Origin: Sphingomonadales bacterium
GTDB lineage: Bacteria; Pseudomonadota; Alphaproteobacteria; Sphingomonadales; Sphingomonadaceae
Assembly: GCA_020200315.1 (NCBI GenBank)
Contig: JAIVIZ010000095.1
Location: 1 to 49,036, forward strand
Direction: 5' to 3'
Length of the DNA stretch: 49,036 nt
The notes under the pieces were generated by a model, which saw only the letters and a list, made by a program, of their open reading frames with translations, had not been told where the DNA came from and made no database searches. The translations under genes and the position numbers were made by a program. Shown piece by piece: positions 26,020 through 35,008 of the stretch. The number at the start of each line of letters is the position of its first letter. The stretch's first letter is position 1.

Positions 26020-26110
26020 GGCACCCCCATATATCGGTCGGTAGTCACGAACCTGCCACCATGCTATTGGCGGCTCCTTGGCGGATTTGCAAATCGCGGG
26101 GGACTATCCA

Positions 26111-26923
26111 GTGCGTAAAACTTTGATCACGGTGAGCTTGGTTGCGTTGGTTATCGCGGGCTGCGACCGCAAGGCGGAGGGGCAGACCGTTGCCGTCGTC
26201 AACGGCGATGAGATTACGTCCGCCGAGCTCAACGCCGAGCTGGGCCGCCTGAACGCGACCGGAATGGTCGACAAGGACAAGGCGCGCGCGCAGGTGCTGC
26301 AAGCCCTCGTCGATCGGCGCCTTCTGGCCCAGCAGGCGAAGTCGGACGGTCTCGACAAGTCTCCGGAGTTCCTCAACAAGCAGCGGCGGGCGACCGAGGA
26401 TCTGCTGATCCAGATGCTGGCGTCGCGGCAGCTCAATACGGCCCAGCTCCCCTCGCCCGACGCAATCGCTTCGTTCCAGGCGACCCACCCCGAGATGTTC
26501 GCGAAACGCGAAATCTGGAATCTCGATCAGCTATTCTATCCGACGCCGACTGACGCGGCGGCGCTGAAGCGGATCGCGGACGCGCATTCGATGGATGCGC
26601 TCGTCGCGGCACTGACCCAAAGCGGAATCGCGTTCAATCGCGGCAAGAACAAGATCAACACGGCGATCGTGCCGCACGATCTCTACGTCCGGCTGTCCGC
26701 GCTGCCTGCTGGCGAGCCGTTCCTCGTCCCAGCGGGATCGCGCAGCGTTGCCAATGTCATCGTTTCGCGCGAACCTTCGCCGCCGACCGCGGATGAGGCC
26801 CGGGCATTCGCGGTCCAGGCGATGCGGCAGGCGGACGGGCAGAAGTTCATGGAGGCTCGGCTCAAGAGCCTGCACAGTTCGGCCAAAATCGATTACAAGC
26901 CCGGCTTCGCGCCCAAGCCCTGA
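26111..26923 (+). CDS. epsD: EpsD-family peptidyl-prolyl isomerase, lipoprotein
   Basis: 270 residues from GTG 26111, chosen because it begins a lipoprotein signal (MRKTLITVSLVALVIAGC). SurA-like N-terminal domain (VVNGDEITSAELNAELGRL, ALVDRRLLAQQAKSDGLDKS, ATEDLLIQMLA) then a degenerate parvulin-like domain. EpsD-type proteins belong to exosortase-linked EPS loci and may fold or position export proteins in the periplasm; isomerase activity is not assured. Convergent with the tyrosine kinase gene. Confidence 0.8.
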   Translation: MRKTLITVSLVALVIAGCDRKAEGQTVAVVNGDEITSAELNAELGRLNATGMVDKDKARAQVLQALVDRRLLAQQAKSDGLDKSPEFLNKQRRATEDLLIQMLASRQLNTAQLPSPDAIASFQATHPEMFAKREIWNLDQLFYPTPTDAAALKRIADAHSMDALVAALTQSGIAFNRGKNKINTAIVPHDLYVRLSALPAGEPFLVPAGSRSVANVIVSREPSPPTADEARAFAVQAMRQADGQKFMEARLKSLHSSAKIDYKPGFAPKP

Positions 26924-26933
26924 TGGGAGGGAT

Positions 26934-26957
26934 GAGCCCGGCGGAGATGCCGGGTTC
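26934..26957. terminator. hairpin between convergent epsD-type and kinase genes
   Basis: GAGCCCGGC (26934-26942) pairs with GCCGGGTTC (26949-26957) around GGAGAT, a nine-pair stem with one G-T pair. The plus-strand tail (GCTCCTCATTCTT) is only moderately T-rich. It may serve both converging transcripts. Confidence 0.5.
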
Positions 26958-26962
26958 GCTCC

Positions 26963-27769
26963 TCATTCTTCGACCGGCGCTCCGTAGCCGCGGTTGTAAT
27001 AATCCTCGACGCCATAGCCTTCGCTCATCAGCCCCCCGCGATACTTGTTCAGGATAACGCCGGCCAATCGGTCGGCCCCGAGCAGTTCGGTTGCGTCGCG
27101 AACCTCGCGCTTGGTCGTTTTTCCTTCTTCCGCGACGACGATGTAAGCGTCGAGCCGCTGCAGGACGGTCGATGCGTCATCATTGGCGAAGACCGGCGGC
27201 AAATCGACAACGAACAGCCGGTTCTCGGCGCTCGTGCGCATCGCGCGGAACAGCGACTGTGCGCGCTGTCCGGCAAGCAGTTCGGCCGAGGCGACAAGCC
27301 CTGCTCGCGTCGGCAGGATAAGCAGCCGCTGGCCTTCGAAAGCGTAAGCGGGCGGGGTGCGCGCCTCTTCGGAGCCGCCAAGAAAGTCGAGCATACTGAG
27401 TTCGGGGTCGATGCCGCATTTACTGCTCGCCGACCCGCGCCTCAGATCGAGATCGACCAGTGTCGTCTCATAACGCGGGCTGCGGCTCAGTGCCGCCGCG
27501 ACATTGGCCGCGATATAGGATTTGCCGACCTGGCTAGTCGCGGAGACGATCCCGAACAGCCGCCAGCCCCGCTCGCGATGCAGGCTGGTGAGCCGCGCGC
27601 GAATGAGGTTGAAGCTGCGCGAGCGCGGATCGATACTATCGAAACCGAAAATGCCGAGCGCCTTCATTGCCGCATGGTCGATCGGCAGCAGCTGCGCCTG
27701 ATCGCGTGTCGGCAGGACCAGCGGGCTCGAACCCTCCGGCATCCTGTCCATCGATTCCGCGGCGCCCAT
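26963..27769 (-). CDS. EPS tyrosine autokinase (BY-kinase)
   Basis: 268 residues from ATG 27769, with AGGGG about eight bases upstream; a TTG 17 codons earlier overlaps the previous gene. Cytoplasmic P-loop kinase of the CpsD/CapB group. Walker A is SATSQVGKS (GKS 82-84), Walker A' TTLVDLDLRRGS, Walker B LFVVDLPPV. The tail EGYGVEDYYNRGYG has four to five clustered tyrosines, the autophosphorylation site. With the membrane Wzz-like partner encoded 13 bases upstream it would control chain length and export by cycles of phosphorylation. Confidence 0.87.
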   Translation of the reverse strand: MGAAESMDRMPEGSSPLVLPTRDQAQLLPIDHAAMKALGIFGFDSIDPRSRSFNLIRARLTSLHRERGWRLFGIVSATSQVGKSYIAANVAAALSRSPRYETTLVDLDLRRGSASSKCGIDPELSMLDFLGGSEEARTPPAYAFEGQRLLILPTRAGLVASAELLAGQRAQSLFRAMRTSAENRLFVVDLPPVFANDDASTVLQRLDAYIVVAEEGKTTKREVRDATELLGADRLAGVILNKYRGGLMSEGYGVEDYYNRGYGAPVEE

Positions 27770-27782
27770 CGATGTGCCCCTG

Positions 27783-29207
27783 TTAAGCAAAGCTTTCCTT
27801 CCGTCTAAAACCCCAGCCAAACCGGCGGCGCTCTTTTTTAACCGTCGTCAGCACCGGCACGACGCCGAGCACCGGCAGGCCCATGGCCTCGACCTGACTT
27901 GGGCTGCGCAGCGGCTGATTGAGCAATTCGAGCCCCAACGCGAGGAACAGGCCGAGCATCAGGCCCGCCGCCAGCCCGCCCACGATGAGCAGTGGACGAT
28001 TGGGCGAATGCGGATGGTCCGGCAGGTCCGGCGCGTCGACCAGCGACAGGCGCTCGGCACGCTGCTCGTTGGCCATTCTCTCGCTGTTCTGCGCTTTGAG
28101 AAGATTGGCCGAGACGTCCTTGTATTGATCGCGCAGCGTGCCCGCGCGGTTCTCCAGCTGCATCGCCTGCTCAAGAATCGCCGGCGCCCGCGCCGAGCCG
28201 GCACTCGATGCCGCCGCGCGGGAAAGCGCATCCTGTCGGCTTGACGACAGCTGGCCGATGGCGCGGTTGTTCGCCTCGACCTGCGCCCGAACGAGGGCAG
28301 CGTCATCCTGTCCGGGCTCGCTCCGCGCGATGGCGCGGGCCTGCTCGAGGCGCTGCTGAGCCTGGAGGACATCGGGGTGCGAGTCGGCATATTTCGCCTT
28401 GGCGGCAGCGAGCGCCGCTTCCGCTGCGGCAATCTCAGGATTTCGCGGCGTCCGGCCGGCACCGGCGAGCAGCTGACGATTCTGCGATTCGAGCCCCGCG
28501 ATCTGCGCGCTGTAAGTGCCGGTGTCGATGAAGGCCGGCCCCCCGGAACCGGCCAAAGCCGAGCCGTTGCGCGCCTTCAATTCCGTGATCTGTCCCTCGA
28601 TCGTGCCGACCTGCCCCTGAAGCTTGGTCGCCTGATCCTGAAGGAAGCGCACGGTCAGCCCCGCCTGCTGCTCGACTGCTTCATTGTCCATCCGCAGGAA
28701 GCTCGCGACATAGCTTTGCAGCACGGCTTGCGCCTTGACCGGGTCCGGGTAATCGAAGCTCATATTGATGGCGATGGTGTTGCTCTGCCCCCCCGAGGCT
28801 TGGCCGATGTCCCCCGCCAACGCGCCGACGGTGGTCGCCTGGCGCATCTTTTCGATAACCTTCGACAGCGGGTCTTTGCGGCGCTCGCTGGCATAGAGAT
28901 CATTCTGTTCGATCAGCGCGACGAGGTCGCCACGGCTCAGTACCCGTTCGCGAATCTTGGCGATGCGCTGCTCGATGACGCCGCTGCTCGGCGCATCGAC
29001 AATGCTGGTCGGCAAGTCCTGCGACTGCACCAGCAGGGTCGCCGACGACCGATACATGGTCGGCAGCAGATAGGCCGCGGCAAGCCCAGCCAGAAACAGC
29101 AGCAGCGTGGCGCCGATAATCCAGAGACGCCGCTGCCACAGAATTGCCGGCAGATGGTTGAAGAACCAGCCGCTACTGCCGCTACTCGACTCGATCGTCT
29201 GCTCCAT
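27783..29207 (-). CDS. polysaccharide chain-length determinant (Wzz/GumC-like)
   Basis: 474 residues from ATG 29207; a GTG directly before it (29210) is also possible, and either overlaps the barrel gene stop. Two membrane helices flank a long periplasmic part: LWIIGATLLLFLAGLAAAYL near residue 30 and LLIVGGLAAGLMLGLFLALG near 415. Between them are coiled coils (QDQATKLQGQVGTIEGQITE; YADSHPDVLQAQQRLEQARA). The PDLPDHPHSPNRP segment before the second helix is the usual Pro-rich motif. Co-polymerase regulating EPS length; activates the kinase. Confidence 0.88.
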   Translation of the reverse strand: MEQTIESSSGSSGWFFNHLPAILWQRRLWIIGATLLLFLAGLAAAYLLPTMYRSSATLLVQSQDLPTSIVDAPSSGVIEQRIAKIRERVLSRGDLVALIEQNDLYASERRKDPLSKVIEKMRQATTVGALAGDIGQASGGQSNTIAINMSFDYPDPVKAQAVLQSYVASFLRMDNEAVEQQAGLTVRFLQDQATKLQGQVGTIEGQITELKARNGSALAGSGGPAFIDTGTYSAQIAGLESQNRQLLAGAGRTPRNPEIAAAEAALAAAKAKYADSHPDVLQAQQRLEQARAIARSEPGQDDAALVRAQVEANNRAIGQLSSSRQDALSRAAASSAGSARAPAILEQAMQLENRAGTLRDQYKDVSANLLKAQNSERMANEQRAERLSLVDAPDLPDHPHSPNRPLLIVGGLAAGLMLGLFLALGLELLNQPLRSPSQVEAMGLPVLGVVPVLTTVKKERRRFGWGFRRKESFA

Positions 29208-30484
29208 CACAGCAGGTCGCCCAACCGATAGCGCAGGAAGACGGTCGCGCTGCCACCGACCGGAACGTCGGCCCCACGCTGGTCGAACTTCCGTAACCCC
29301 GCTTCGACGCCGGTCGACAGACGCGGCGAGATCTTGCGGTTATAGGATGCGTTTACGCTGTAAAAGGTGGCCGGTGCGGCAATCAGCAATCCGCTGCCGC
29401 CCGACGAGCGCGCCACGCTTGCCCCCGCCTGGATCGTGTCCTTGGCGTTGAGGCGGCGAAAATAGCTGACCGAAACGGATGTTGCGTTGACCAGGCCCTG
29501 ACCGATCGACGTCTGCGTCGCCCGCGCGGCACGACCGCAGATCGTCTCGTTCGGCGTCGTCCGGCACAGCGAAGCGTCGAACGACAGACTGGCGCTGTGG
29601 TTGTGCACGGTGGTTGTTCGCTCGTTGACCAGGCTGACGCCGATCGAGCCGCTCGCCGACCAGCCCTCGGTGAGTTGGGTGTTGGCGGTCACTTGCGGAT
29701 TGAAGACGTCTGCATGGCCGCGGTCGCCATAGTCGGAATGCGCAACGACCATCCTCAGTCCGCCGAAAGTACGCTCGGAGAATTGCCGCTGCCAGCCGAC
29801 CGAGCCGGTGACGGTATCATAATTAAGGTCGAGCTCCGATCGGCTGGTGAAAACATGATCGTAGCCGATCGATGCGTTGAGCGAATCGCGCGCGCTGACG
29901 CCGTAATCGAGGCCGGCCTGGCCCGACAGGCGATAGGTGCGGGCGTTGATCGCGATGAAATTCGGATCGATGACGCCGACCGGCGGCAGTGGGTTGCCGA
30001 CCTCGATCACCGATGGCCCCGTCGGCACGCTGAGGAAGCGGTTGTAGAGCTGACCGCCGACATCGCCGCTGAAGCCCGCGCTGCCGTAAAGAGAGAGTCG
30101 CGAGTTCGCCCGATGGCGGATGCGCCCTTCGAGATCGAAGGATTGGGTCGAGCGGAGGCCGTTGGTGTAGCTCTGGTTCTCCACATAACCGCTGAGCGAG
30201 AGCGAATCGCGCTCGCTGACGACCGAATGAACCGCATAGGCCGACACCCGGCCAAGCCCGGTCAGGCTCGATCCGGAGCCCGACTGCTGCAACCGCGGAT
30301 TGGTCGCGAGACCGAGCGACCCGCTGAGATCGATATAGTTGGCGACGTGACTCTTGTCGTCCGCGGCCGGCGCGTCGGCGGCACTCGTCGCCGCCTGCGC
30401 GAAGGCCGAGGAAGCACTGCCGATGCTGACCGTCGCCGCGCCGGCGAGGAGGACGATCCGAAAGGAAGGTGCAAATCTGCTCAT
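29207..30484 (-). CDS. outer-membrane beta-barrel protein of EPS export
   Basis: 425 residues from ATG 30484, coupled to the Wza-like gene by ATGA. Signal peptide ending SSAFAQA. The body is a run of alternating strands ending in aromatic-rich hairpins (SLSLSGYVENQSYTNG, SRLSLYGSAGFSGDVG, RTYRLSGQAGLDYGVSARDS, FYSVNASYNRKISPRLS) and closes with a strand TVFLRYRLGDLL. Similar barrels occupy this place in exosortase EPS loci and may form part of the outer-membrane exit path. The specific family was not recognised. Confidence 0.78.
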   Translation of the reverse strand: MSRFAPSFRIVLLAGAATVSIGSASSAFAQAATSAADAPAADDKSHVANYIDLSGSLGLATNPRLQQSGSGSSLTGLGRVSAYAVHSVVSERDSLSLSGYVENQSYTNGLRSTQSFDLEGRIRHRANSRLSLYGSAGFSGDVGGQLYNRFLSVPTGPSVIEVGNPLPPVGVIDPNFIAINARTYRLSGQAGLDYGVSARDSLNASIGYDHVFTSRSELDLNYDTVTGSVGWQRQFSERTFGGLRMVVAHSDYGDRGHADVFNPQVTANTQLTEGWSASGSIGVSLVNERTTTVHNHSASLSFDASLCRTTPNETICGRAARATQTSIGQGLVNATSVSVSYFRRLNAKDTIQAGASVARSSGGSGLLIAAPATFYSVNASYNRKISPRLSTGVEAGLRKFDQRGADVPVGGSATVFLRYRLGDLL

Positions 30485-31080
30485 GGGACCACCATTGTAT
30501 CGCCGCTTTGGATTGAAGGAATGTCGTTTTGGCTAACGATGCCGGGCGCCCCGCGAAGCGTTCCGGCGAGGCGAACCCGGATCGACTGCAGCGAGCTGCC
30601 CACCTTGCGCACGATGCGGATATCGCCGACCTGCGCGAATTCGGTCGGTCCGCCCGCCATGCTCAGCGCCTCAAGGGCGTTGACGTAGCGACCAGGCGTA
30701 AAGGTTCCGGGGCTTTTCACCTTGCCTACCACCGAAAACTGGAAGCCCGACGGATTGCGCACCGACACCGTGACCTGCGGGACGGCTCCGCGATATTGCG
30801 GCTGCAGCCCCACGGTTATCTGGCGCTCGATCTCGGCCGGCAGCTTGCCGGTGGCGTAAATCTGGCCGACAAGCGGGAAGGCGAAGGTTCCGTCGGGGAG
30901 GACGCGGACGCTGCTCTTCAGCCGGTCCTCGCCCCACACGCTGATGTCCAGCTCGTCGCCGGGATTGATCCGATAGGCGGATTGGGAAAAGCTGGGAGGC
31001 GCAAACTGTGCTGCCGCAGATCCGGGAAACGCGATTGCGACACTAATGCTTGCAAGACATGCAAGTGAGAACTTGGACAC
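30481..31080 (-). CDS. polysaccharide export protein (Wza/EpsE-like)
   Basis: 199 residues from GTG 31080. Signal peptide ending SAAAQF, without a lipobox, unlike E. coli Wza. Poly_export domain: YRINPGDELDISVWGEDRLK, VRVLPDGTFAFPLVGQIYA; then an SLBB domain: FSVVGKVKSPGTFTPGRYVN, EALSMAGGPTEFAQVGDI. Periplasmic/outer-membrane gate of the export channel. Short, as usual for EpsE-type proteins. First gene of the export operon running to the kinase. Confidence 0.88.
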   Translation of the reverse strand: MSKFSLACLASISVAIAFPGSAAAQFAPPSFSQSAYRINPGDELDISVWGEDRLKSSVRVLPDGTFAFPLVGQIYATGKLPAEIERQITVGLQPQYRGAVPQVTVSVRNPSGFQFSVVGKVKSPGTFTPGRYVNALEALSMAGGPTEFAQVGDIRIVRKVGSSLQSIRVRLAGTLRGAPGIVSQNDIPSIQSGDTMVVP

Positions 31081-31185
31081 CGAATGCTCCTTTCGAACCC
31101 GCTCTTGAACTTTCCACCGCCGTTACGGTTATTGCAAGCTCGTTCGGGGCTCACGAATCCTTCCACGCAAAAGAGTGTAAGCTTG
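31081..31185. promoter_or_regulatory. central divergent promoter region of the EPS locus
   Basis: 105 bases between the export operon (minus) and the TPR lipoprotein / priming transferase pair (plus). Both halves of the EPS machinery must be driven from here. AT-richer than its surroundings. No confident -35/-10 pair or operator could be assigned by eye. Confidence 0.5.
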
Positions 31186-32613
31186 ATGAACGTTCCGACG
31201 AGACCGCTGCGGCTGGCCGCCTGCGCCGCTGCGATGTCGCTTTTCCTTGCTGGCTGTGACTCTCGTGCATCACGTGCCGAGGCGGCGTTTAATAATTATC
31301 AGGCGGCGATGGCGGCCGGAGACCTCCAGGGGGGCCGGATGGCCCTCCTCAAGCTGGTGGCTGCAAACGAAGACGTTCCTTCCTATTGGGTGGAGCTCGG
31401 CAAGCTTCAGTATCAGCTCAAGGATTATGGCAAGGCTTATTACGCGTTTACCCGCGCCAACGAGCTGAACCGCAGCGATCCCGATGTGCTGCGCTATCTG
31501 ACCCAGATCGCGCTTCAGTCGGGCGATCTCGAGGCGGCGGAGCAGCATTCAAAAGAGCTGGATCTGCTCACGCCGGGCGATCCGATGGTGAAGATTACCG
31601 GCGGTCTGATCGCCCTTCGCCGCGGCAACTTCGCTGCCGCGAGCCAGCAGGCCGACCAGATTCTCGCAGCCGCACCGCTCGATGCCAATGCCAATATCCT
31701 TAAGGCACGGGCGCTTGTCGGCCTGGAGCAGCCGGCCGCGGCGGTGGCGTTGCTGGAGGAGCAGATCGCCCGGCAGCCCGGCGACGCGCTGGGTCTGAAG
31801 GCGCTTATCGACCTGCATCGTACCAATAGCGAGTGGAAGCCGATCGTTGCTCTCGGGCAGCGTTACCGGACGCTGATCCCGTCCGATCGCGATGTCGCGC
31901 TGCAGACGATTGAAGCGGCGTTTCGAACGGGTGATGTCGCAAGCGCCCGCACCGAATCGCTCGCCGTCCTGAAGCCGGACGCGACGGTCGCCCAGATTCA
32001 ACCGGTGCTCGATCTATGGCGGCAATATTGGAAAGGGGTCGAGCCGCTCAACCTCGCTCGCCAACTCGGCGCGAAGGCCGGTCTGGCGCAGCGCGTTGCT
32101 TACGGTCATTACCTCAACCTGTCGGGAGCGCCGAATGCGGCAGAGGCTCTGGTCGCCGACCGCGCAAAAGACTCACCGAGTCCCACCAATCTCGACGCGC
32201 GCGCCGTCTATTTCGATGCGTTGGCGCACCTCGGCCGTCAGGGGGAGGCGCGAACGGGCCTGGAGGATATTCTTTCGCGCGATCCCGACAATGACTTGGC
32301 GTTGATGGGGCTCGCCTCGCTGCTGGTGGCAACAGGGAACAGGGCGGAGGCGGTGAACACTGCGCGCAAGCTGGTCGCGGTCGATCCGACCGGCGTCGAC
32401 GCCCGGTTGCTGCTCGCGCGCTGCTACCAGGCGCAGGGCGATCGGGCATCGGCGGAGCGGGCCTTGTGGGACGCGTTCCACGAAATACCGGCGGCGGAAA
32501 GGATTTACACACCGCTTCGCGCCTATCTAGGGCCCGACAGCGACGAAGCGCGGCGGCTGGACGGCGAATATGCCGATCAGCGTCAGCGCAAAATTATGCA
32601 AGACTCGATCTGA
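31186..32613 (+). CDS. TPR lipoprotein of the exosortase EPS locus
   Basis: 475 residues from ATG 31186, the start that begins the lipoprotein signal (RLAACAAAMSLFLAGC); the frame is open further upstream into the promoter. Many TPR-like units follow, such as VELGKLQYQLKDYGKAYYAF, ALQSGDLEAAEQHSKELDLL, GNFAAASQQADQILAAAPLD and CYQAQGDRASAERALWDAFH. Comparable to the PrsT/PelB-like TPR proteins of EPS systems, presumably a periplasmic scaffold. TGATG overlap with the next gene. Confidence 0.82.
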   Translation: MNVPTRPLRLAACAAAMSLFLAGCDSRASRAEAAFNNYQAAMAAGDLQGGRMALLKLVAANEDVPSYWVELGKLQYQLKDYGKAYYAFTRANELNRSDPDVLRYLTQIALQSGDLEAAEQHSKELDLLTPGDPMVKITGGLIALRRGNFAAASQQADQILAAAPLDANANILKARALVGLEQPAAAVALLEEQIARQPGDALGLKALIDLHRTNSEWKPIVALGQRYRTLIPSDRDVALQTIEAAFRTGDVASARTESLAVLKPDATVAQIQPVLDLWRQYWKGVEPLNLARQLGAKAGLAQRVAYGHYLNLSGAPNAAEALVADRAKDSPSPTNLDARAVYFDALAHLGRQGEARTGLEDILSRDPDNDLALMGLASLLVATGNRAEAVNTARKLVAVDPTGVDARLLLARCYQAQGDRASAERALWDAFHEIPAAERIYTPLRAYLGPDSDEARRLDGEYADQRQRKIMQDSI

Positions 32614-34103
32614 TGATTGGCGAGAGTGAACAGTTGGTGCGGGCGGCGATGCCCGAGCTCGACGTCCCTGCGGCAGCCTTACCGGGCGACCGCGGCGGCG
32701 TCCGCTTCACGTCGAACATCGTCGGTCCGATCTACCTCGCCGCCGACTTCATCTGTCTCGCGGCGGCGATTCCGATTGCGCTTGCCGCCTATCATGTGCT
32801 GATCGGCGCACGGCTGGTCGCCAGCGTGCATCTGTTCGCTCTGTTCATGCTGAGCGCGACCTATCTCCTGATCCGCGCTTCGAAGCACGCCTATCAGCGC
32901 AGCCTCGCCGATGCGCTCGAGGACGAGGGCAGCGCATTGTTCGATGCGGTGGTCAGCAGCCTCATCGCCTCTGCCCTGATCTGGCAGTTCGGCATGATCG
33001 ACAATTACTCGCGCGGCATCAGCATCCTCTATCTGCTCGCCTTGTGCGCATCCCTGTGGCTGTCGCGGCCGCTCGTCCGCAAACTGCTCCGCATTCTGGC
33101 CAAGCGCGGCGTGATCGGACAGCGGATCGCCTTTTACGGAGCGGAGCCGGCCACGGCCGAGACGATCGAGCGGCTGCTTGCCTCGCTCGACCTGCCGCAC
33201 CTGTCGATCGTCGGCGTTGCCGACGACCGGCCGCGGGTCGATGAGGTCGGCGACATGCACTTCATCGGCGGCCTCGCGGAACTGACCGCGCTCGCCCGCG
33301 CCGGCGGCGTCGACCATGTTTTCATCAGCGTGTCGGACATGAACCGCGAGCGCCTGACCGAAATCGTCGAGGGCCTGAGCGAAGTTTCGATGGATGTGTC
33401 GCTGATCCCTCCCCAGGCGGTCGCGCTCGCACCGGATTATCGCGTCAGCCTGCTCGGCGCGATCCCGGTGCTGACGCTGTGGCAGCGGCCGTTCCGCGAC
33501 ATCAATCAGTTCGTCAAGCGCGGGGAAGACCTCCTTCTCGGAGCTTTGGCGTTGATCCTCGTGTCGCCGATCCTGCTCGTCGCCGCGATCCTTATCCGCC
33601 TGACCAGCGCCGGCCCGGCGTTGTTCATTCAGCCGCGCATGGGCTTCAACAACGAAGTCATCCGCGTCGTGAAGTTCCGCTCGATGTTCTTCGACCAGAG
33701 CGACGAGAAGGGGCTTGTTACGACCTCGAAGAGCGATCCGCGAGTGACGCCCGTCGGCCGCGTGCTGCGCAAGCTCAGCATCGACGAGCTGCCGCAGCTG
33801 CTCAACGTGCTCAAGGGCGACATGTCGCTCGTCGGCCCGCGGCCTCATGCCACGCACATGCGCGTCGGCGACCGCTTCTATGTCGACGCGGTGCGCGGCT
33901 ACGCGGGTCGCCATCGGGTCAAGCCGGGCATCACCGGTCTCGCCCAGGTGCGCGGGCTGCGCGGGGAAATCCGGACCATCGAGCGCGCCAAGCGGCGAGT
34001 CGAGCTCGACAAGGAATATATCGATCAATGGTCGCTGTGGCTCGATCTCAAAATCATGCTCGCAACCATTCCGGCGGTGTTCCTCGACGAAGACGCCTAC
34101 TGA
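32613..34103 (+). CDS. priming polyprenyl-phosphate sugar phosphotransferase (WcaJ/GelB type)
   Basis: 496 residues from ATG 32613 (TGATG with the TPR gene). N-terminal half: four or five membrane helices and a CoA-binding-like Rossmann domain (VIGQRIAFYGAEPATAETIE). C-terminal half: bacterial sugar transferase, with the re-entrant helix LLLGALALILVSPILLVAAI, FIQPRMGFNN, VVKFRSMF, SIDELPQLLNVLKGDMSLVG with GPRP, and KPGITGLAQVRG. It moves a hexose-1-phosphate (glucose in relatives) to undecaprenyl phosphate and starts the repeat unit. Its last 7 bases overlap the opposing gene. Confidence 0.92.
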   Translation: MIGESEQLVRAAMPELDVPAAALPGDRGGVRFTSNIVGPIYLAADFICLAAAIPIALAAYHVLIGARLVASVHLFALFMLSATYLLIRASKHAYQRSLADALEDEGSALFDAVVSSLIASALIWQFGMIDNYSRGISILYLLALCASLWLSRPLVRKLLRILAKRGVIGQRIAFYGAEPATAETIERLLASLDLPHLSIVGVADDRPRVDEVGDMHFIGGLAELTALARAGGVDHVFISVSDMNRERLTEIVEGLSEVSMDVSLIPPQAVALAPDYRVSLLGAIPVLTLWQRPFRDINQFVKRGEDLLLGALALILVSPILLVAAILIRLTSAGPALFIQPRMGFNNEVIRVVKFRSMFFDQSDEKGLVTTSKSDPRVTPVGRVLRKLSIDELPQLLNVLKGDMSLVGPRPHATHMRVGDRFYVDAVRGYAGRHRVKPGITGLAQVRGLRGEIRTIERAKRRVELDKEYIDQWSLWLDLKIMLATIPAVFLDEDAY

Positions 34104-34996
34104 ATTCGAGGGGGGCGGCTCGGGTTAGCAGCTTGTGCCTCCCGCTTTTCTCTGATCAAGCGAATCGTTGTTTCGATGTTCCCGTTGGAAGAGGCCCCGA
34201 AGACGATCGAGTGGACATAGGGTTCTTCCAGAACCCAATCGATTGCCGCACGTGGAGAAATGGCTCCTGAGGCAAAGATGGACATCGCTACGACGCGCGG
34301 AGAGTAGGTCTCGGCGGCCTGGCGATATGCCTCAATGCCGCCACTCATGCGAAAGCCGATCTTGTTCACGTTCGCGCACACGACTGGGTTCTTCACACCC
34401 GCTTCATCAAGCAGTGGCAGCAACATCGGCACGTTCATCGTGATAAAGCCCGGGTCTGCGTTGTACTTGTGCTGCACATGCTCCGCGAATGCTCGCAATG
34501 CTTCGACTGCCCTAAGACCTACGACGAGATCCGTCACGACGTTTTGCAAAAAGATTATCGGCGTCTTGAGACCGTCGAACATTTTCATTTCCGCATCGAT
34601 CAGAAGTCCGATCATCGCCTTCATGTCTTGGGTGGCGATTGCCTTGGAGCTGCGTAGGAGGGTGTCCACGAGTCCCTCCTTTGGAAGTGCCTTGCGAAGC
34701 GCGTCGAAATATCCAAACTCCGTGACTGCATTTGCATATTTGTGAGCGTACGGCATGCAAGGATACATTTTGAAATCTTCCCATGCCTCGGCCTCTGAGC
34801 GCATCCTGTCGGCGACATCAGCAATCCGGTCATGGGTGGTGCACATGAATCCGCCCGCGCCGAAATCGCGGGCCGCCTCAAGCACCTGCATGATTGCGTC
34901 CAAGTCTTGGAAGCGCATTGCTTGTTGTCGGGCTTTTTCTTCGGACATGTGGTTGACGCCGAAGAACTGGTTGTCGCCAAATAGGATGTTTTCCAA
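34097..34996 (-). CDS. AKR-like TIM-barrel protein of unknown function
   Basis: 299 residues from TTG 34996, preceded by AAAGG about ten bases away; the family-like opening ENILFGDNQFFGVNHMSEEK argues against starting at the later ATG. The ending VHSIVFGASSNGNIETTIRL resembles the nucleotide-phosphate site of aldo-keto reductases, and the spacing of strands (GAGGFMCTTHD, PIIFLQNVV, NPVVCANVNKIGF) fits a TIM barrel. I have no firm function. Base composition here is lower in GC than in the rest of the locus. Follows wecG by 12 bases. Confidence 0.65.
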   Translation of the reverse strand: MENILFGDNQFFGVNHMSEEKARQQAMRFQDLDAIMQVLEAARDFGAGGFMCTTHDRIADVADRMRSEAEAWEDFKMYPCMPYAHKYANAVTEFGYFDALRKALPKEGLVDTLLRSSKAIATQDMKAMIGLLIDAEMKMFDGLKTPIIFLQNVVTDLVVGLRAVEALRAFAEHVQHKYNADPGFITMNVPMLLPLLDEAGVKNPVVCANVNKIGFRMSGGIEAYRQAAETYSPRVVAMSIFASGAISPRAAIDWVLEEPYVHSIVFGASSNGNIETTIRLIREKREAQAANPSRPPRIQ

Positions 34997-35008
34997 CTCT
35001 GGTCGCCT

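Noticed and set aside
32679-34028. 449-codon minus-strand open frame opposite the priming transferase
   Set aside because: Antisense shadow; the plus-strand gene has all sugar-transferase motifs.
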